Notes under the pieces: generated by a model
What the model saw: the letters and a program-made list of their open reading frames with translations, nothing else
The model's database searches: none
Told to the model about the DNA's origin: nothing
Made by a program: the position numbers and the translations under genes
In this document: positions 52,588 to 61,988 of the stretch, piece after piece
Numbering within the stretch: the stretch's first letter is position 1
Layout: every line of letters begins with the position of its first letter
Source of the DNA: Oscillospiraceae bacterium
GTDB lineage: Bacteria > Bacillota > Clostridia > Oscillospirales > Ruminococcaceae
Assembly (NCBI GenBank): GCA_021199795.1
Contig: JAJQHJ010000004.1
Location: 186,001 to 250,000 of the forward strand
Reading direction: 5' to 3'
DNA length: 64,000 bases

Positions 52588-52626
52588 AACGCAAAAAGCC
52601 ACCTGACGACAGCGGCTTTTTGCGTT
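52588..52626. terminator. Strong bidirectional terminator
   Basis: AACGCAAAAAGCC/GGCTTTTTGCGTT, 13-bp perfect stem, between the toxin gene and the leftward pseudogene. Confidence 0.93.
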
Positions 52627-52653
52627 CTTTTGGTGCTTTATCCCGTTGCGGAT

Positions 52654-53820
52654 TTATCCACCCGCATATCCACTTGCGCTATACGGGTCGTAGGAGGCAA
52701 CGTCTTCGTTGAGCTTTTCAACCCAATACTCAACCTGCTCACCATAGGCTTCCTTGAGGCTTGCCCAGGTTGAAGCGTCGCTCTGGACTGCGAATCTTTC
52801 GAGAGCGTCGGTGACAGTATAGAGCTTGTCGCCGTAGCCCTCACCATAGGTGACGATTACGTTTGAAGCAGTTGAAAGAGCATAGCAGGTGTCATACATG
52901 TCGAGCATTTCCTCTGTCCAGAGGTAGGTCTCTTCAAGCTGTCTTCGGTCGAGTGAAACAACTGTCGGGTCGACAACCTTGAATCTCATGCAGGCTGCCA
53001 GGAGTGCAACTCCCTCAGGGTTCTTTGCGCCCTGGATGATGGCATAGCCGGTCGGGATGGATTCTGTGTAGTAGTTGCCGTCGACGTCGTCATCCCTGGG
53101 AAGCGGAACGAACATGACTTCGCCCTCGGTTACGTCGCCCCAGTTGGTGCTGATAACGTCAACCGTTCCCCAGATGATGGTTGAATATCCGAAATAGAAC
53201 AGGCGGAGCCCCTGCTTGATACCGTTGCCCTCTCTTGTTGACCAACCGTGATCCCAAACAGGATAGAGGCAGCTGTTCTTCGAGAGATCGTAGAGTAAGC
53301 TTGCAGCGCGCTCAATAGCCGGCGAGTCGATGTTTGACTCGAACTGTTGAGTCTCGGTGTTGTAGGTAACAATCGATTCGCCGCATGAGTGCATCAGTGC
53401 CAGGCTGTAGTACCAGCCGTCGAGGGCATACATGTCCTCATCCGGGTCGGTGAAGTCGACGCACATTTCGTAGAATACGTCCCATGTCCACTCGTCGTTG
53501 TAGAAGAGCTCGGCAGGATCTTCATATCCAAGCTCGTTCATGACCCGGCGGTTGTATACGACAATGTTGTCATATGTATTGTCGTATACAATTACGTAGG
53601 GTCTGCCCTGGATTGAATAGTAGTTATATGCGTAATCCCTTTCCCCCGCCCAGAGTGGGTCGTCGTAGTCAATGTAGTCGTCAACCGGTACGAACATGCC
53701 TTTCAAGCACTTCGACGGGAAGATGTCGTCATGTCCCGGATAGAAGTCGGGTGATTCGGAGGAAAGAATGAGAGTTGCGAGTTCGTCAAATCTTGTTCCC
53801 CATGTGCACTCAACCTATGT
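52654..53820 (-). pseudogene. ABC transporter solute-binding protein, 5'-truncated
   Basis: The leftward frame from about 53820 to 52654 encodes the C-terminal three quarters of a family-1 extracellular sugar-binding protein (WGTRFDELATLILSSESPDF, then ESIPTGYAIIQGAKNPEG and RRQLEETYLWTEEMLDMYD). A TAG lies directly upstream of the homologous part. No signal peptide, lipobox or ribosome site exists and the first ~80-100 residues are missing; an internal ATG at 53706 has no good Shine-Dalgarno. The deletion endpoint is near 53815. No permease genes are adjacent. Confidence 0.75.
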
Positions 53821-54001
53821 AGAAGAATATTCTCTGGTAAAACCAGATGAATGTAATTTCAGAAAATATGATAATTTGAAACAAAATATATTAAACGGAA
53901 GTGGATTCTGGGTGGCAGGAAATTTCAACAAAAATTTAACCCACATTTAACCCCAACTTTCACCCGGACTATGCTATACTAGCTCTGAAAGGGTGATTTA
54001 T

Positions 54002-54430
54002 ATGCAGACAAGGCTAAAAAATTACGCCGCCATTGTTCTGGCGGCAGTGGTTACTTTTGCGGTGCTCAGCTATTTTGCACCGAAGCAGCTGGAGATTCCC
54101 GATGGCGAAGAGATATATGTCAGCTATGTTGAGCCGACGCTCGAGGTCATCGACATGGATTCGACTGCCCGGGTGGAGACAGCGGACTTTCATTTCTCCC
54201 CAGGTGACGACGGCTATGATGAACTGATCGAAACGCTCGAGGGGATCGCTTATCATAACTGCCTCAAAACCCTGATCGGCTCGACCTCCGTTTCGGATAT
54301 TGACTATGTAATCTATGTCTGGGTAGGGGAGGAATGCTACTGTTTTTATGACAGAGGGTATCTAATTGCGGATAAAATCTATTACGTTGCGGAAAATAGC
54401 GTTGAAAATATACGAAATGTAATTATGTAG
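54002..54430 (+). CDS. Hypothetical membrane-anchored protein
   Basis: 142 residues from the ATG at 54002 (GGGTGA upstream, -10 TATACT at 53974-53979). One hydrophobic segment near 8-27 (NYAAIVLAAVVTFAVLSYF) acts as signal anchor; the rest is acidic and extracytoplasmic. No lipobox Cys. Not recognised. Followed by two hairpins, GCAAGTTCGGC/GCCGAACTTGC (54435-54459) and GACTTGGC/GCCAAGTC (54461-54480). Confidence 0.65.
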   Translation: MQTRLKNYAAIVLAAVVTFAVLSYFAPKQLEIPDGEEIYVSYVEPTLEVIDMDSTARVETADFHFSPGDDGYDELIETLEGIAYHNCLKTLIGSTSVSDIDYVIYVWVGEECYCFYDRGYLIADKIYYVAENSVENIRNVIM

Positions 54431-54434
54431 AGGT

Positions 54435-54480
54435 GCAAGTTCGGCTTTGCCGAACTTGCCGACTTGGCGTCAGCCAAGTC
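54435..54480. repeat. GTTC-type hairpin repeat plus adjacent hairpin
   Basis: GCAAGTTCGGC/GCCGAACTTGC, perfect 11-bp arms (54435-54459), next to GACTTGGC/GCCAAGTC (54461-54480), between convergent genes. Confidence 0.75.
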
Positions 54481-54937
54481 ATTGATACATCCCATTTGCC
54501 GCCAAAAAGCTATAGAGCTGTTCGCCGTGCTGCTGCTCTTCTGCCTGGATGTGGTTGAGGAGGCGGCGCGCCTGGGGGTCGCTGAACTCGAAGACTGAGG
54601 TGTCGTAAAGTGCCGAGACGTGCTTCTCCATCGCGAGCATATCGCTTGCTAAAAACTTGTCGATGTCCGCAGAGCGGGTGTCCTTGTAGCAAATCTTGTG
54701 GCACCAGCCGTTGTTCTCGTTCTTGAGAATTCCCTCCGGGACAGTCGGGACGTTCCCGGAAAGCATACTGTTCACCGTGTCGTAGTGGTTGTGCTCCACC
54801 TGCGAAATCAAGTCGAAGAGTGACTTGAGCTCCTCCGAGCAGGCTTCGCAGGAATATTTCGAGTACTTCTCCCAGCAGAGCTTCTCCTGATCCTTGAGGT
54901 CTTTGAGTAATCCGGTTTCTTTTTGAGTTAAAGTCAT
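54479..54937 (-). CDS. Spore coat protein, CotF/ferritin-like
   Basis: 152 residues, all helical. The Coat_F pattern is seen: LKDLKDQEKLCWEKYSKYSC near 12-31, FDLISQVEHNHYDTVNSML near 41-59 and a final NHIQAEEQQHGEQLYSFL. Members are spore coat or ferritin-like proteins made in sporulation. With spoVT beside it, this indicates a spore-former. AGGAG precedes the ATG. Confidence 0.85.
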   Translation of the reverse strand: MTLTQKETGLLKDLKDQEKLCWEKYSKYSCEACSEELKSLFDLISQVEHNHYDTVNSMLSGNVPTVPEGILKNENNGWCHKICYKDTRSADIDKFLASDMLAMEKHVSALYDTSVFEFSDPQARRLLNHIQAEEQQHGEQLYSFLAANGMYQ

Positions 54938-55018
54938 GCCATAATCTCCTTTATTTAAAGTATGGGAGTATTATGGCATGATTTTTTGGAATTATGCGCG
55001 GAGGATTGAAATCCGGTC

Positions 55019-55531
55019 TCAGGCTTCTAATTGCCTTCCAAGAAACATCGCCGCAGTCTGCGCCAAGGTGAGCTGCAGCTCCGTGCCCTTGGTCTGGCTT
55101 TCGGAATTCAGGAAGCAGACCGCTCCCGCTAAATCGCCCGAAGCGATAATCGGTGAGACGGCAAGAGCACTTTTCGAGACGCCCTCAACCGGCAGAATCG
55201 CCTTGCCCTGTTCATCGTAAACCCAGCTCTTGCGGGTCTCCATGAGCTCCTCGAGACCCTGCGAAATCCTCCGCTCGGCATACTCTTTCTTCTGGACGCC
55301 AGCCGTCGCAACGACGTGGTCGCGGTCGAAAATGACCACGGGAGCCGCGCCGAGCTTGTGAATCACGTCCGCCGCCGACTCGGCACTCTCCATCATTTCG
55401 CCAACAGGCGAGTACTTTTTGAAGATGACCTCGCCCTCGCCGCTTGTGTATATTTCAAGAGGATCGCCCTCGCGAATCCTCATAGTCCGACGAATTTCTT
55501 TGGGGATGACCACCCGCCCGAGGTCGTCTGT
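55019..55531 (-). pseudogene. spoVT: spoVT, 5' end replaced by an inserted element
   Basis: Reading leftward, the homology begins at DDLGRVVIPKEIRR, about codon 11 of spoVT; the first strand of the AbrB domain (MKATGIVRR-type) is missing and a TAA lies immediately upstream (55532-55534). The GAF-like C-terminal domain (to RQLEA) is complete. SpoVT is a forespore DNA-binding regulator of sigma-G genes. A GTG at 55513 could start a shorter protein, but it would lack half of the swapped-hairpin DNA-binding fold. The break coincides with the left end of the recombinase-bearing element. Confidence 0.85.
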
Positions 55532-55534
55532 TTA
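55528..55534. other. Left junction (attL side) of the integrated element in spoVT
   Basis: spoVT coding similarity stops between 55528 and 55532. Right of this no gene is found until the recombinases. The exact crossover bases cannot be fixed without the right end. Confidence 0.7.
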
Positions 55535-55628
55535 TGTCAAGGGGTTTCCGAAAAATTCTTTGGAATGATACAGATTTGAGGGGAGTGTTGATTTTATCGC
55601 TATGCACTAAAAGAACGAAAATTTTAAA

Positions 55629-55755
55629 TTGACACCCGCCGGTGCCAATTTAACTGATGAAGCAAATACTGAAATTTGGCACCCGCGAGTGCCAAAAATA
55701 ACTTTTAACATATTTTCACCTCATAGTATTATAGTACGATACTACGAGGTGAAAA
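55629..55755. promoter_or_regulatory. Three inverted repeats at the element's left end
   Basis: TTGACACCCGCCGGTGCCAA (55629-55648, 8 of 10 pairs) and TTTGGCACC/AGTGCCAAA (55675-55696, 20 of 22 symmetric) are related to each other and centred 47 bp apart. A third, TTTTCACCTCATAGTAT (55713-55729)/ATACTACGAGGTGAAAA (55739-55755), has 16 of 17 pairs. They are candidate recombinase or regulator sites; the third could also be a terminator for the recombinase operon. Confidence 0.65.
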
Positions 55756-55789
55756 TCAAGTGTTTTTGCAAGTTTTTTCTGTCGAACTA

Positions 55790-57349
55790 TTAAGCATTTC
55801 TTAACAGTTGCTCCTCACCATCCACCTCCCCAAACCTCCACACAATCTCCACGCTCTTCCCGTCATACACCAGCACTTTCTCCACCGCATCATAAAGATG
55901 CTCCCGGAGCTGTTCATCAGTGAGGGTCGAGAGGTGAGTTGCGGTCTCTCCATGTTTTTCTGCCGTGTTTTTATCTTGAACGCTTGCTTTCAGCTGTTCT
56001 TCGAGGTCTGCAATCTGCTGTTTCAGCTCCGATTGCTTCACCGTCAGGTCGTCCTTGGTGGTGAGGTACTGCTCGGCGGTGATTTCTCCCTCGTGATAAG
56101 CTTCGTAGAGGGTGAGCTTTTCTCTGGCGAGATTGTCGAGTTGGGAATGGAGCATTGAGAGGCTGAGTTCCAGGCTTTCGCTCTTTTCTTTCGAACTGTT
56201 GCCGAGCTTTCTTGCCTCAACTTTTGTGATTTCAATCTGGCGCTTGAGGGCTTCGAAGAGGATTTCCTCAAGGTCGGATTTGCGCCAATGAACCTCCTCG
56301 CAGGGGCTTCCGTCGTGGTAGCGGCTGTAGCGGCAGGCGAAGACGGTGCCGTTCGCCTTTTCGAGCTTGCCGCCGCAGTGCCCGCAGTAGTACACTCTGT
56401 CCGACTGGTCGTGAGCCGAGCGGGCGGACTTTCGCCTTCTTGAGATGGCGGTCATCGCCGCATCGTATTCTTCACGGGTGACGATGGCGGGGTGTGCGTT
56501 CTCGCGGATGTACCACTCCTCCCTCGGAAGTCGCCGCTGATTCTTGTCCCGAATAAACCTGCTTTCGCGAGTGTGGTTGACCATCGCGCCGGTGTATTTG
56601 ATGTTCCCAATCAGGTTGTGAATCATGGTGTGTGTCCACTGGGGAGTGACGGATGAAGACTTGCGGATATTCTTCTGCTGAGCCGGAGTCGGCACGCCTT
56701 CCTCGTTCAGAGCCTTCGCAATGGCGGTGCAGGACTTCCCGGAAATGATGTCCAAGAAGATTTTTCTGACGGTCGGGGCGGTCTTCTCGTCGATAACAAG
56801 CTTGTGCCTGTCGTCGGGACTGACCTTGTAGCCGTAGGGGACGCAGGAAATCAGCTCGCAGTTTCTTTGCATCACGCCCATCGCCGACTTGACTTTTTTC
56901 GACAAATCCTTGCTGTAGTAGTCGTATACAAGATTTCTGAAAGCCACGTCCATGCCGATGGTTTTGCCCTTGAGCCGATCGCTGTCGTATTGGTCGTTGA
57001 TGGAGATAAATCTGATGCCGAGGAAGGGGAAGATATGCTCGAGATAGTCGCCGACTTCGAGATAGTCTCTGCCGAAACGGGAGAGATCCTTGACGACGAT
57101 GCAACCGATTTCGCCTTTTCTGGCGAGGTCAATCATACGCATAAAATCAGGACGGTCGAAATTTGTGCCGGAGAAACCGTCGTCGCAGAACTCAAGACGG
57201 GGAATGTCGCAGAGAGACGGAGCTTCGTCCAGATACCTGTTTATCAGCAACCGCTGAGAGGCGATGCTGTTGCTGACGTCCTTAATCCTGCCAGAACGCT
57301 TGTCAACGTCCTCAAGAGACAGCCTGAGGTAAATTGCAATCTGTTTCAC
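55790..57349 (-). CDS. Large serine recombinase 3 of a triplet
   Basis: 519 residues from a GTG whose G is shared with the upstream stop (TAGTG). Resolvase domain with catalytic Ser11 in IAIYLRLSLED, FCDDGFSGTNFDRPDF and VKDLSRFGRDYLEVG; recombinase domain; zinc ribbon with CGHCGG near 315; coiled coil near 380-460. Such enzymes integrate and excise elements at short att sites. It is last in a three-gene operon and closest to the left end. Whether all three act together is unknown. Confidence 0.95.
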   Translation of the reverse strand: MKQIAIYLRLSLEDVDKRSGRIKDVSNSIASQRLLINRYLDEAPSLCDIPRLEFCDDGFSGTNFDRPDFMRMIDLARKGEIGCIVVKDLSRFGRDYLEVGDYLEHIFPFLGIRFISINDQYDSDRLKGKTIGMDVAFRNLVYDYYSKDLSKKVKSAMGVMQRNCELISCVPYGYKVSPDDRHKLVIDEKTAPTVRKIFLDIISGKSCTAIAKALNEEGVPTPAQQKNIRKSSSVTPQWTHTMIHNLIGNIKYTGAMVNHTRESRFIRDKNQRRLPREEWYIRENAHPAIVTREEYDAAMTAISRRRKSARSAHDQSDRVYYCGHCGGKLEKANGTVFACRYSRYHDGSPCEEVHWRKSDLEEILFEALKRQIEITKVEARKLGNSSKEKSESLELSLSMLHSQLDNLAREKLTLYEAYHEGEITAEQYLTTKDDLTVKQSELKQQIADLEEQLKASVQDKNTAEKHGETATHLSTLTDEQLREHLYDAVEKVLVYDGKSVEIVWRFGEVDGEEQLLRNA

Positions 57350-59043
57350 TATGCCGCAAGCTCCTTTCTGAGCCGCTCGCTGAGATTCATCAGAGCCGCA
57401 AGCTCGTCCATATAGCTGAGTCTGATTTCGAGAGAGCCGTCCTCGTGGAGCCTGATGGATTCGACAAAGGCTTCGACCATCCCGGCGGAGATTTCCGTGG
57501 CATTATAGAACCGCTCCACCATGCACCGCCACTTCATCTCACCGGTGAGCTGTTCCTCGGTCTCGGACTTTGCGGATTCAAGCTCCGACAGCTCAATCTC
57601 CAATGCCGAAATGTCCGAAAGAATTATCTCCCTGTGGTGGCAATACTCATCCTGCGAAAGAAAGCCGTCCTTCAAATCTATATAAAGACTACTGAGGACA
57701 GACTTCTTTTTCTCAAGCTGTACGCTTAAGCCTTTTATTTTCTGCCGGTTGTCGCTTTTTGCGAGCTTCGACTTTTTCAGAGCAAGAAGCCTGTGCAGAC
57801 TCTCGTCCACGTCCACAAACACGTCCATCTGGGACCTGATGAAGGCGAAAACCGCCTCGTCCAAGGTCTCTTTTTTCATCTTCACGTCCGAGCAACCGGC
57901 TTTGCCATGCTCGGCATAGGTCGGGCATTTGAAGGTGAAGTAAGCCTTGGTTTTGTCCCGGCTGATTGAGCGCTTAAGCTTCATGACGTGTCCGCATTCG
58001 GCGCAGGTGAGCTTCCTGCCATAGATATTCTCGGCTTTCGAAAGGTTCGGGTATTTGCCGGAGTTTGCTTTGCTTTTCTCCGAAGCCCGCCGGTTGATTT
58101 CCTGCACTTTCTCGAACAGTTCAACGCTTATGATAGGCTCGTGGGTGTTCTCAACGATAATCCAGTCTTCTCTGTCCGTGGCATGAAACGGCAGACCCTC
58201 ATAGAGGCACTGACTGCCCTTTCTCTGCGCCGTGTGACCGAGATAAACGATGTCGCCGAGAATATCGGATATGACGTGCCTGTTCCAGAGAATCCTGTGC
58301 GCCACACTATCCCTGTTGGTCTTGATGCCGTTGTCCTTCTTGTACTGACAAGGCGAGGGGATGCCGGCATCGTTCAGCTTTCGATTGATGCCGCCGTAGC
58401 TCATGCCGTCTGCCCGCCACTCGAAAATCTGCCTGATAACCGGCGAGGTTTCGGGGCAGGGGATGAGGTGGTTTTTGTTGCAAGGGTCTTTTAAGTAGCC
58501 ATAGGGAGCGTAGTCGCCGATGAAGTCTCCCCGTTCCATCTTCGCCCGAAGTGCCGAGGTGACCTTGCGGGAGATGTCCTTGGCATAATAGTCGTTGACG
58601 ATGTTAGAAAGAGATGCCGAGAGCTGAGCCTCGTTTGTGACGGTTGCAGTGTCGTAATTATCGTTGACGGAAATAAACCGAAGCTCGAAGAAAGGACATA
58701 TCTTCTCAATAAAATGTGAAGTATCTATATAATTTCTGCCGAGACGTGAAAGATCCCTCACAATCACGCAGTCGATTTTCCCCGCCTGAACAGCTTCCAT
58801 CATCTTCCGGAACTGCGGACGGTCGAAGTTCGTACCGGTGTAACCGTTATCGACGAACAGAGATACTTTCTTTAAGTAAGAGCGGGCAGAGACATATTCT
58901 TCAAGAATGGTCGTCTGATTCTCGATTGAGTCGGAGTCCTTGCCATTGTCTTCAACTGAAAGGCGGACGTATAAGGCGGCGTTCCAGACACGGACGGCGG
59001 TGTCGGGCTGAGCGACTATGTTTTTTCTTGACGTTCTCGCCAC
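57349..59043 (-). CDS. Large serine recombinase 2 of a triplet
   Basis: 564 residues from a GTG at 59043 that directly follows the stop of the gene before it. Catalytic Ser29 in AALYVRLSVED after a longer N-terminus; DNGYTGTNFDRPQFRKM, VIVRDLSRLGRNYIDTS; zinc ribbon CAECGH near 337; coiled coil near 420-480. Same domain order as its neighbours but clearly divergent, so the triplet is not a recent duplication. Confidence 0.95.
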   Translation of the reverse strand: MARTSRKNIVAQPDTAVRVWNAALYVRLSVEDNGKDSDSIENQTTILEEYVSARSYLKKVSLFVDNGYTGTNFDRPQFRKMMEAVQAGKIDCVIVRDLSRLGRNYIDTSHFIEKICPFFELRFISVNDNYDTATVTNEAQLSASLSNIVNDYYAKDISRKVTSALRAKMERGDFIGDYAPYGYLKDPCNKNHLIPCPETSPVIRQIFEWRADGMSYGGINRKLNDAGIPSPCQYKKDNGIKTNRDSVAHRILWNRHVISDILGDIVYLGHTAQRKGSQCLYEGLPFHATDREDWIIVENTHEPIISVELFEKVQEINRRASEKSKANSGKYPNLSKAENIYGRKLTCAECGHVMKLKRSISRDKTKAYFTFKCPTYAEHGKAGCSDVKMKKETLDEAVFAFIRSQMDVFVDVDESLHRLLALKKSKLAKSDNRQKIKGLSVQLEKKKSVLSSLYIDLKDGFLSQDEYCHHREIILSDISALEIELSELESAKSETEEQLTGEMKWRCMVERFYNATEISAGMVEAFVESIRLHEDGSLEIRLSYMDELAALMNLSERLRKELAA

Positions 59044-60699
59044 TTAAACCGCCTCCTTGGTCTTTTCATTAAGAAATTCGACTATCGCCGCAAACCTGTC
59101 CCGGTGCCTGAGCTTTACGTCGATGTCCTTATTATCGCGGATGTAAATCCTGTCAATCAGGCTGACGACCACGCTTCGTGATAGCTCCTGAATGTTTTCG
59201 TACTGCTTGAACTGCGCGAGCCAGCCCTGCTGATCCGACATTCCGCTTTCAATGCTGTTCCGGTCGCCGATGAGCTGAGAGACTACCGCCTGCGCCTCGG
59301 TGATGTTACTATTAAACTGCTTCTTGAACGCCTCGTATTCCTCGCGCGAGATGAAATTCGAGCAGAAATCCTCATATGCTCCCGCAGAGAGCCGGCGATT
59401 CCTGTCGATGATTGCCTGTTGGAATGAGATTTTGTCCTCGATTTTCTTAAGCTCCCTCGCTTCCCAGTCGGCATTTTCGATGCAATTCATAGCGTCCTCC
59501 ATGACGAGTGCCGCACTTATCTGCCCCTGAATGACGGCGAGAACAGTGTCGTAAACGGTCTGCTCCTTTATCCTGTGGGGTGAGCAGGCGGAGCGGTCGC
59601 CTTTGTTGCCGTTGCAGATGAAATAGACATATTCCTTGTCGCCGCACCGCTCGACTTTGCGAATCATCGGGCTTCCGCAGTCGGCGCAGAAAATCTTCCC
59701 GGAAAAGAGATGCACTCCGTTTGCTCCCGAAGGGCTTCGGGTGTCGGTCTGCATTATCTCCTGAACGAGGTCGAACTGAGCCGAGGAGATAATCGCTTCG
59801 TGGGCGTTCTCCGTCCGTGACCACTCGCTTTTGTCCTTGAGCATCGTCTTTTTGACCTTGTGATTGGGGGTCGTGGTCTTCCCTTGAAGCAGTGTGCCGG
59901 TATAAATCTCGTTCTTGAGAATCCGGTAGATTGCGACCGCACTCCAGAGAGCCTGCGGCTTGGTCTGGAAGACGGTTCTTTGCTTCGAGCCTTTTGCTTT
60001 TTTGTACTCAATAGGGGAGAGAACCCCGCCACGGTTCAGCCTGTCCGCAATCTGAGCGGGAGACATCCCCTCAAGCTTCCACTTGAAAATGTCCTGCACC
60101 GTGGCGGCGGCATCACGGTCGATAACAAGATGATTCTTGTTTTCCGGGTCTCGCATATAGCCATAGACAACCCGACTTCCGACGAACTGACCGCTCCGCC
60201 TCTTGGCATCCAGGTTAGTTCGCACCTTGATTGAAATGTCCCGGCAATAGGAGTCGTTGATAAGATTCTTGAACGGCAGAACGAGATCGTTTGCCCCCGA
60301 ATCGGGTCGGGCGTTGTCGTAACCGTCGTTAATCGCAATGAACCGGACACCGAGCGTCGGAAAAATCTTCTGGAGATAGTTGCCCGAGTCGATGTATTCA
60401 CGCCCGAAACGTGAAAGGTCTTTCACAACGATGCAGTCAATCTCTCCCGCCTTGACCGCATCCATCATCATCTGGAACTGCGGACGCTCGAAGTTTGCGC
60501 CCGAATATCCGTCGTCGCAGTATTCCCGAATTACCGTTATTTCCGGGCATTTCTTCAGGTACTCCATAATCAGTAGCCTCTGATTCGAGATACTGTCGCT
60601 CTCCTGCTTGCCGCCTTGGAACGAAAAATCGCCATCTTCCTTTGATAATCTCAGGTAGATGGCGGCTTTGTAATCTCTGTCAAGAGTTAATTTCAGCAT
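59044..60699 (-). CDS. Large serine recombinase 1 of a triplet
   Basis: 551 residues from the ATG at 60699 (AGGTGTGG upstream). Catalytic Ser19 in AAIYLRLSKEDGDFSFQGGK; CDDGYSGANFERPQF, VVKDLSRFGREYIDSG; zinc ribbon CADCGS near 343; coiled-coil region near 420-490. It is the first gene of the operon. An upstream extension to 60819 lacks a ribosome site. Confidence 0.95.
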   Translation of the reverse strand: MLKLTLDRDYKAAIYLRLSKEDGDFSFQGGKQESDSISNQRLLIMEYLKKCPEITVIREYCDDGYSGANFERPQFQMMMDAVKAGEIDCIVVKDLSRFGREYIDSGNYLQKIFPTLGVRFIAINDGYDNARPDSGANDLVLPFKNLINDSYCRDISIKVRTNLDAKRRSGQFVGSRVVYGYMRDPENKNHLVIDRDAAATVQDIFKWKLEGMSPAQIADRLNRGGVLSPIEYKKAKGSKQRTVFQTKPQALWSAVAIYRILKNEIYTGTLLQGKTTTPNHKVKKTMLKDKSEWSRTENAHEAIISSAQFDLVQEIMQTDTRSPSGANGVHLFSGKIFCADCGSPMIRKVERCGDKEYVYFICNGNKGDRSACSPHRIKEQTVYDTVLAVIQGQISAALVMEDAMNCIENADWEARELKKIEDKISFQQAIIDRNRRLSAGAYEDFCSNFISREEYEAFKKQFNSNITEAQAVVSQLIGDRNSIESGMSDQQGWLAQFKQYENIQELSRSVVVSLIDRIYIRDNKDIDVKLRHRDRFAAIVEFLNEKTKEAV

Positions 60700-60834
60700 A
60701 AATCGCCACACCTTTCTTTTTTCGTCGGAAAACTGAAAGGGCGGCGTTCCACTGATTTTGTCCACAGTCATTATAGCAGAACCGGGCGGAAAAGTCCAGC
60801 ACTTCTTAAAAAGAATCATTTTCCAGGCGGCAAG

Positions 60835-61065
60835 TCAAAGACTCGCAATGAGGTTTATAAAATTGTCGTTGATGGTCTCCGGGGTGTTCGCATATGAAAC
60901 CCTGACCACAGTGTCGCCGACCTTGAACATATATGGGTTCTTAATCTGCTCGACATAGGATTTCATCCGCTCCTCAAGAGGCAAGGTCCTGTCAATCCTG
61001 ACATCCCTGATGTCCACCAAAGAATCAAGAAGCTCGCTCCGCTTCTCATCGGGCTTCATAGCCAT
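60835..61065 (-). CDS. TnpW-like transposon-encoded protein
   Basis: 76 residues. The C-terminal part FKVGDTVVRVSYANTPETINDNFINLI matches the short TnpW-type proteins of clostridial Tn4451-like elements by pattern. It lies between the replication genes and the recombinases. Function unknown. GGAG lies upstream of the ATG. Confidence 0.6.
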   Translation of the reverse strand: MAMKPDEKRSELLDSLVDIRDVRIDRTLPLEERMKSYVEQIKNPYMFKVGDTVVRVSYANTPETINDNFINLIASL

Positions 61066-61134
61066 ATAATCAACTCCTTTTGGATTAGTTTGGGCAGAAT
61101 GTTGGTATGGTATGCGGCAAAATTTGGTTTTAAT

Positions 61135-61988
61135 CTATCCACCCAGCACCTCAATCGCCTTCTGCATATTCGCCTTGCGGTTGACTTCCCGAAAATTCTG
61201 TCCTTTGAACTGCACTGGGACGCACACCTCAAGTATTCGGTCATAAATCCGACGGTCGTCGAGGGCGGTTGCACTCTTCATGGAGGAAAGCGTGATGTTG
61301 TCGTAACAATCATCGGCTTGCCGGAGAGAAGACGGCGGTTGACCACATCGAAAACGCATTCCTTGCCGAAGCTTGTGCTTCGCTCCGCTCCGAGGTCGTC
61401 GAGGATAAGAAGATCGGGACGCATCAGTTGTTTCATGAAGTCATCACGGTCGGCTCCGAAATTTCCCTGCATCCTGTTGACGATATCGGACACTGCCGAG
61501 AACCGAACGACGACCGACTTCTCAATCAGAGCGTTCGCAATGCACCCTGCGGCATAGGATTTCCCCGTCCCGACATCTCCGAAAAGAAGAAGCCCGATGC
61601 CGTCATTTCTGAAAGCTTCCCAATTATCCACATAGCTCTTGACTTTGGATAACTGCGGGGTCATAACGGCGGCGTTTTCAAAACGCCAATTCAAGGCGGG
61701 AATATCTTGGAACGCTTCCGAACGCAGTTGAGATATACGCTCCATTCGCTCAGATTCTTCCTGTTGAGCCTTCTTTCGTGCCTCCTTTTCGGCGGCGCAT
61801 TTGCAAAGGATGGGATAACGGTCGGAATTGCCGAAGTGAGACCCTTCCGGGAAGAACGCTTCTTTCGGCGTGTGGCACTTTCCGCAGTATTTCAGTCCGT
61901 CGGGAGCTATGTAGTCGTCGGGCGAGCTCTGCGCCTTGGTCACTGTTTCCATAATGTCGGATAAAACAGAATCCATATTCATAAACAT
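61135..61988 (-). pseudogene. DnaC/IstB-like replication helicase loader, frameshifted
   Basis: Codons from 61988 give a zinc-binding N-terminus (CGKCHTPKEAFF, then CKC), Walker A GDVGTGKSYAAG, Walker B LLILDDLGAERS, and GKPMIVTT near 232. The frame then shifts at about 61291-61304: the next homologous part (ITLSSMKSATALDDRRIYDRI, read in two pieces, then VCVPVQFKGQNFRE) lies in another frame ending at 61135. A single lost A in ACGACAACATC restores the family sequence. Either the gene is decayed or the base was miscalled. It would load a helicase for element replication. Confidence 0.82.

Noticed and set aside
53768-53950. 60-codon rightward ORF beside the truncated binding-protein gene
   Set aside because: Its first half is antisense to the pseudogene and it lacks a ribosome site; the rest is AT-rich spacer.
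61624-61632. A canonical DnaA box TTATCCACA
   Set aside because: A single copy inside the DnaC-like coding region of the mobile element, 29 kb from oriC; probably chance.
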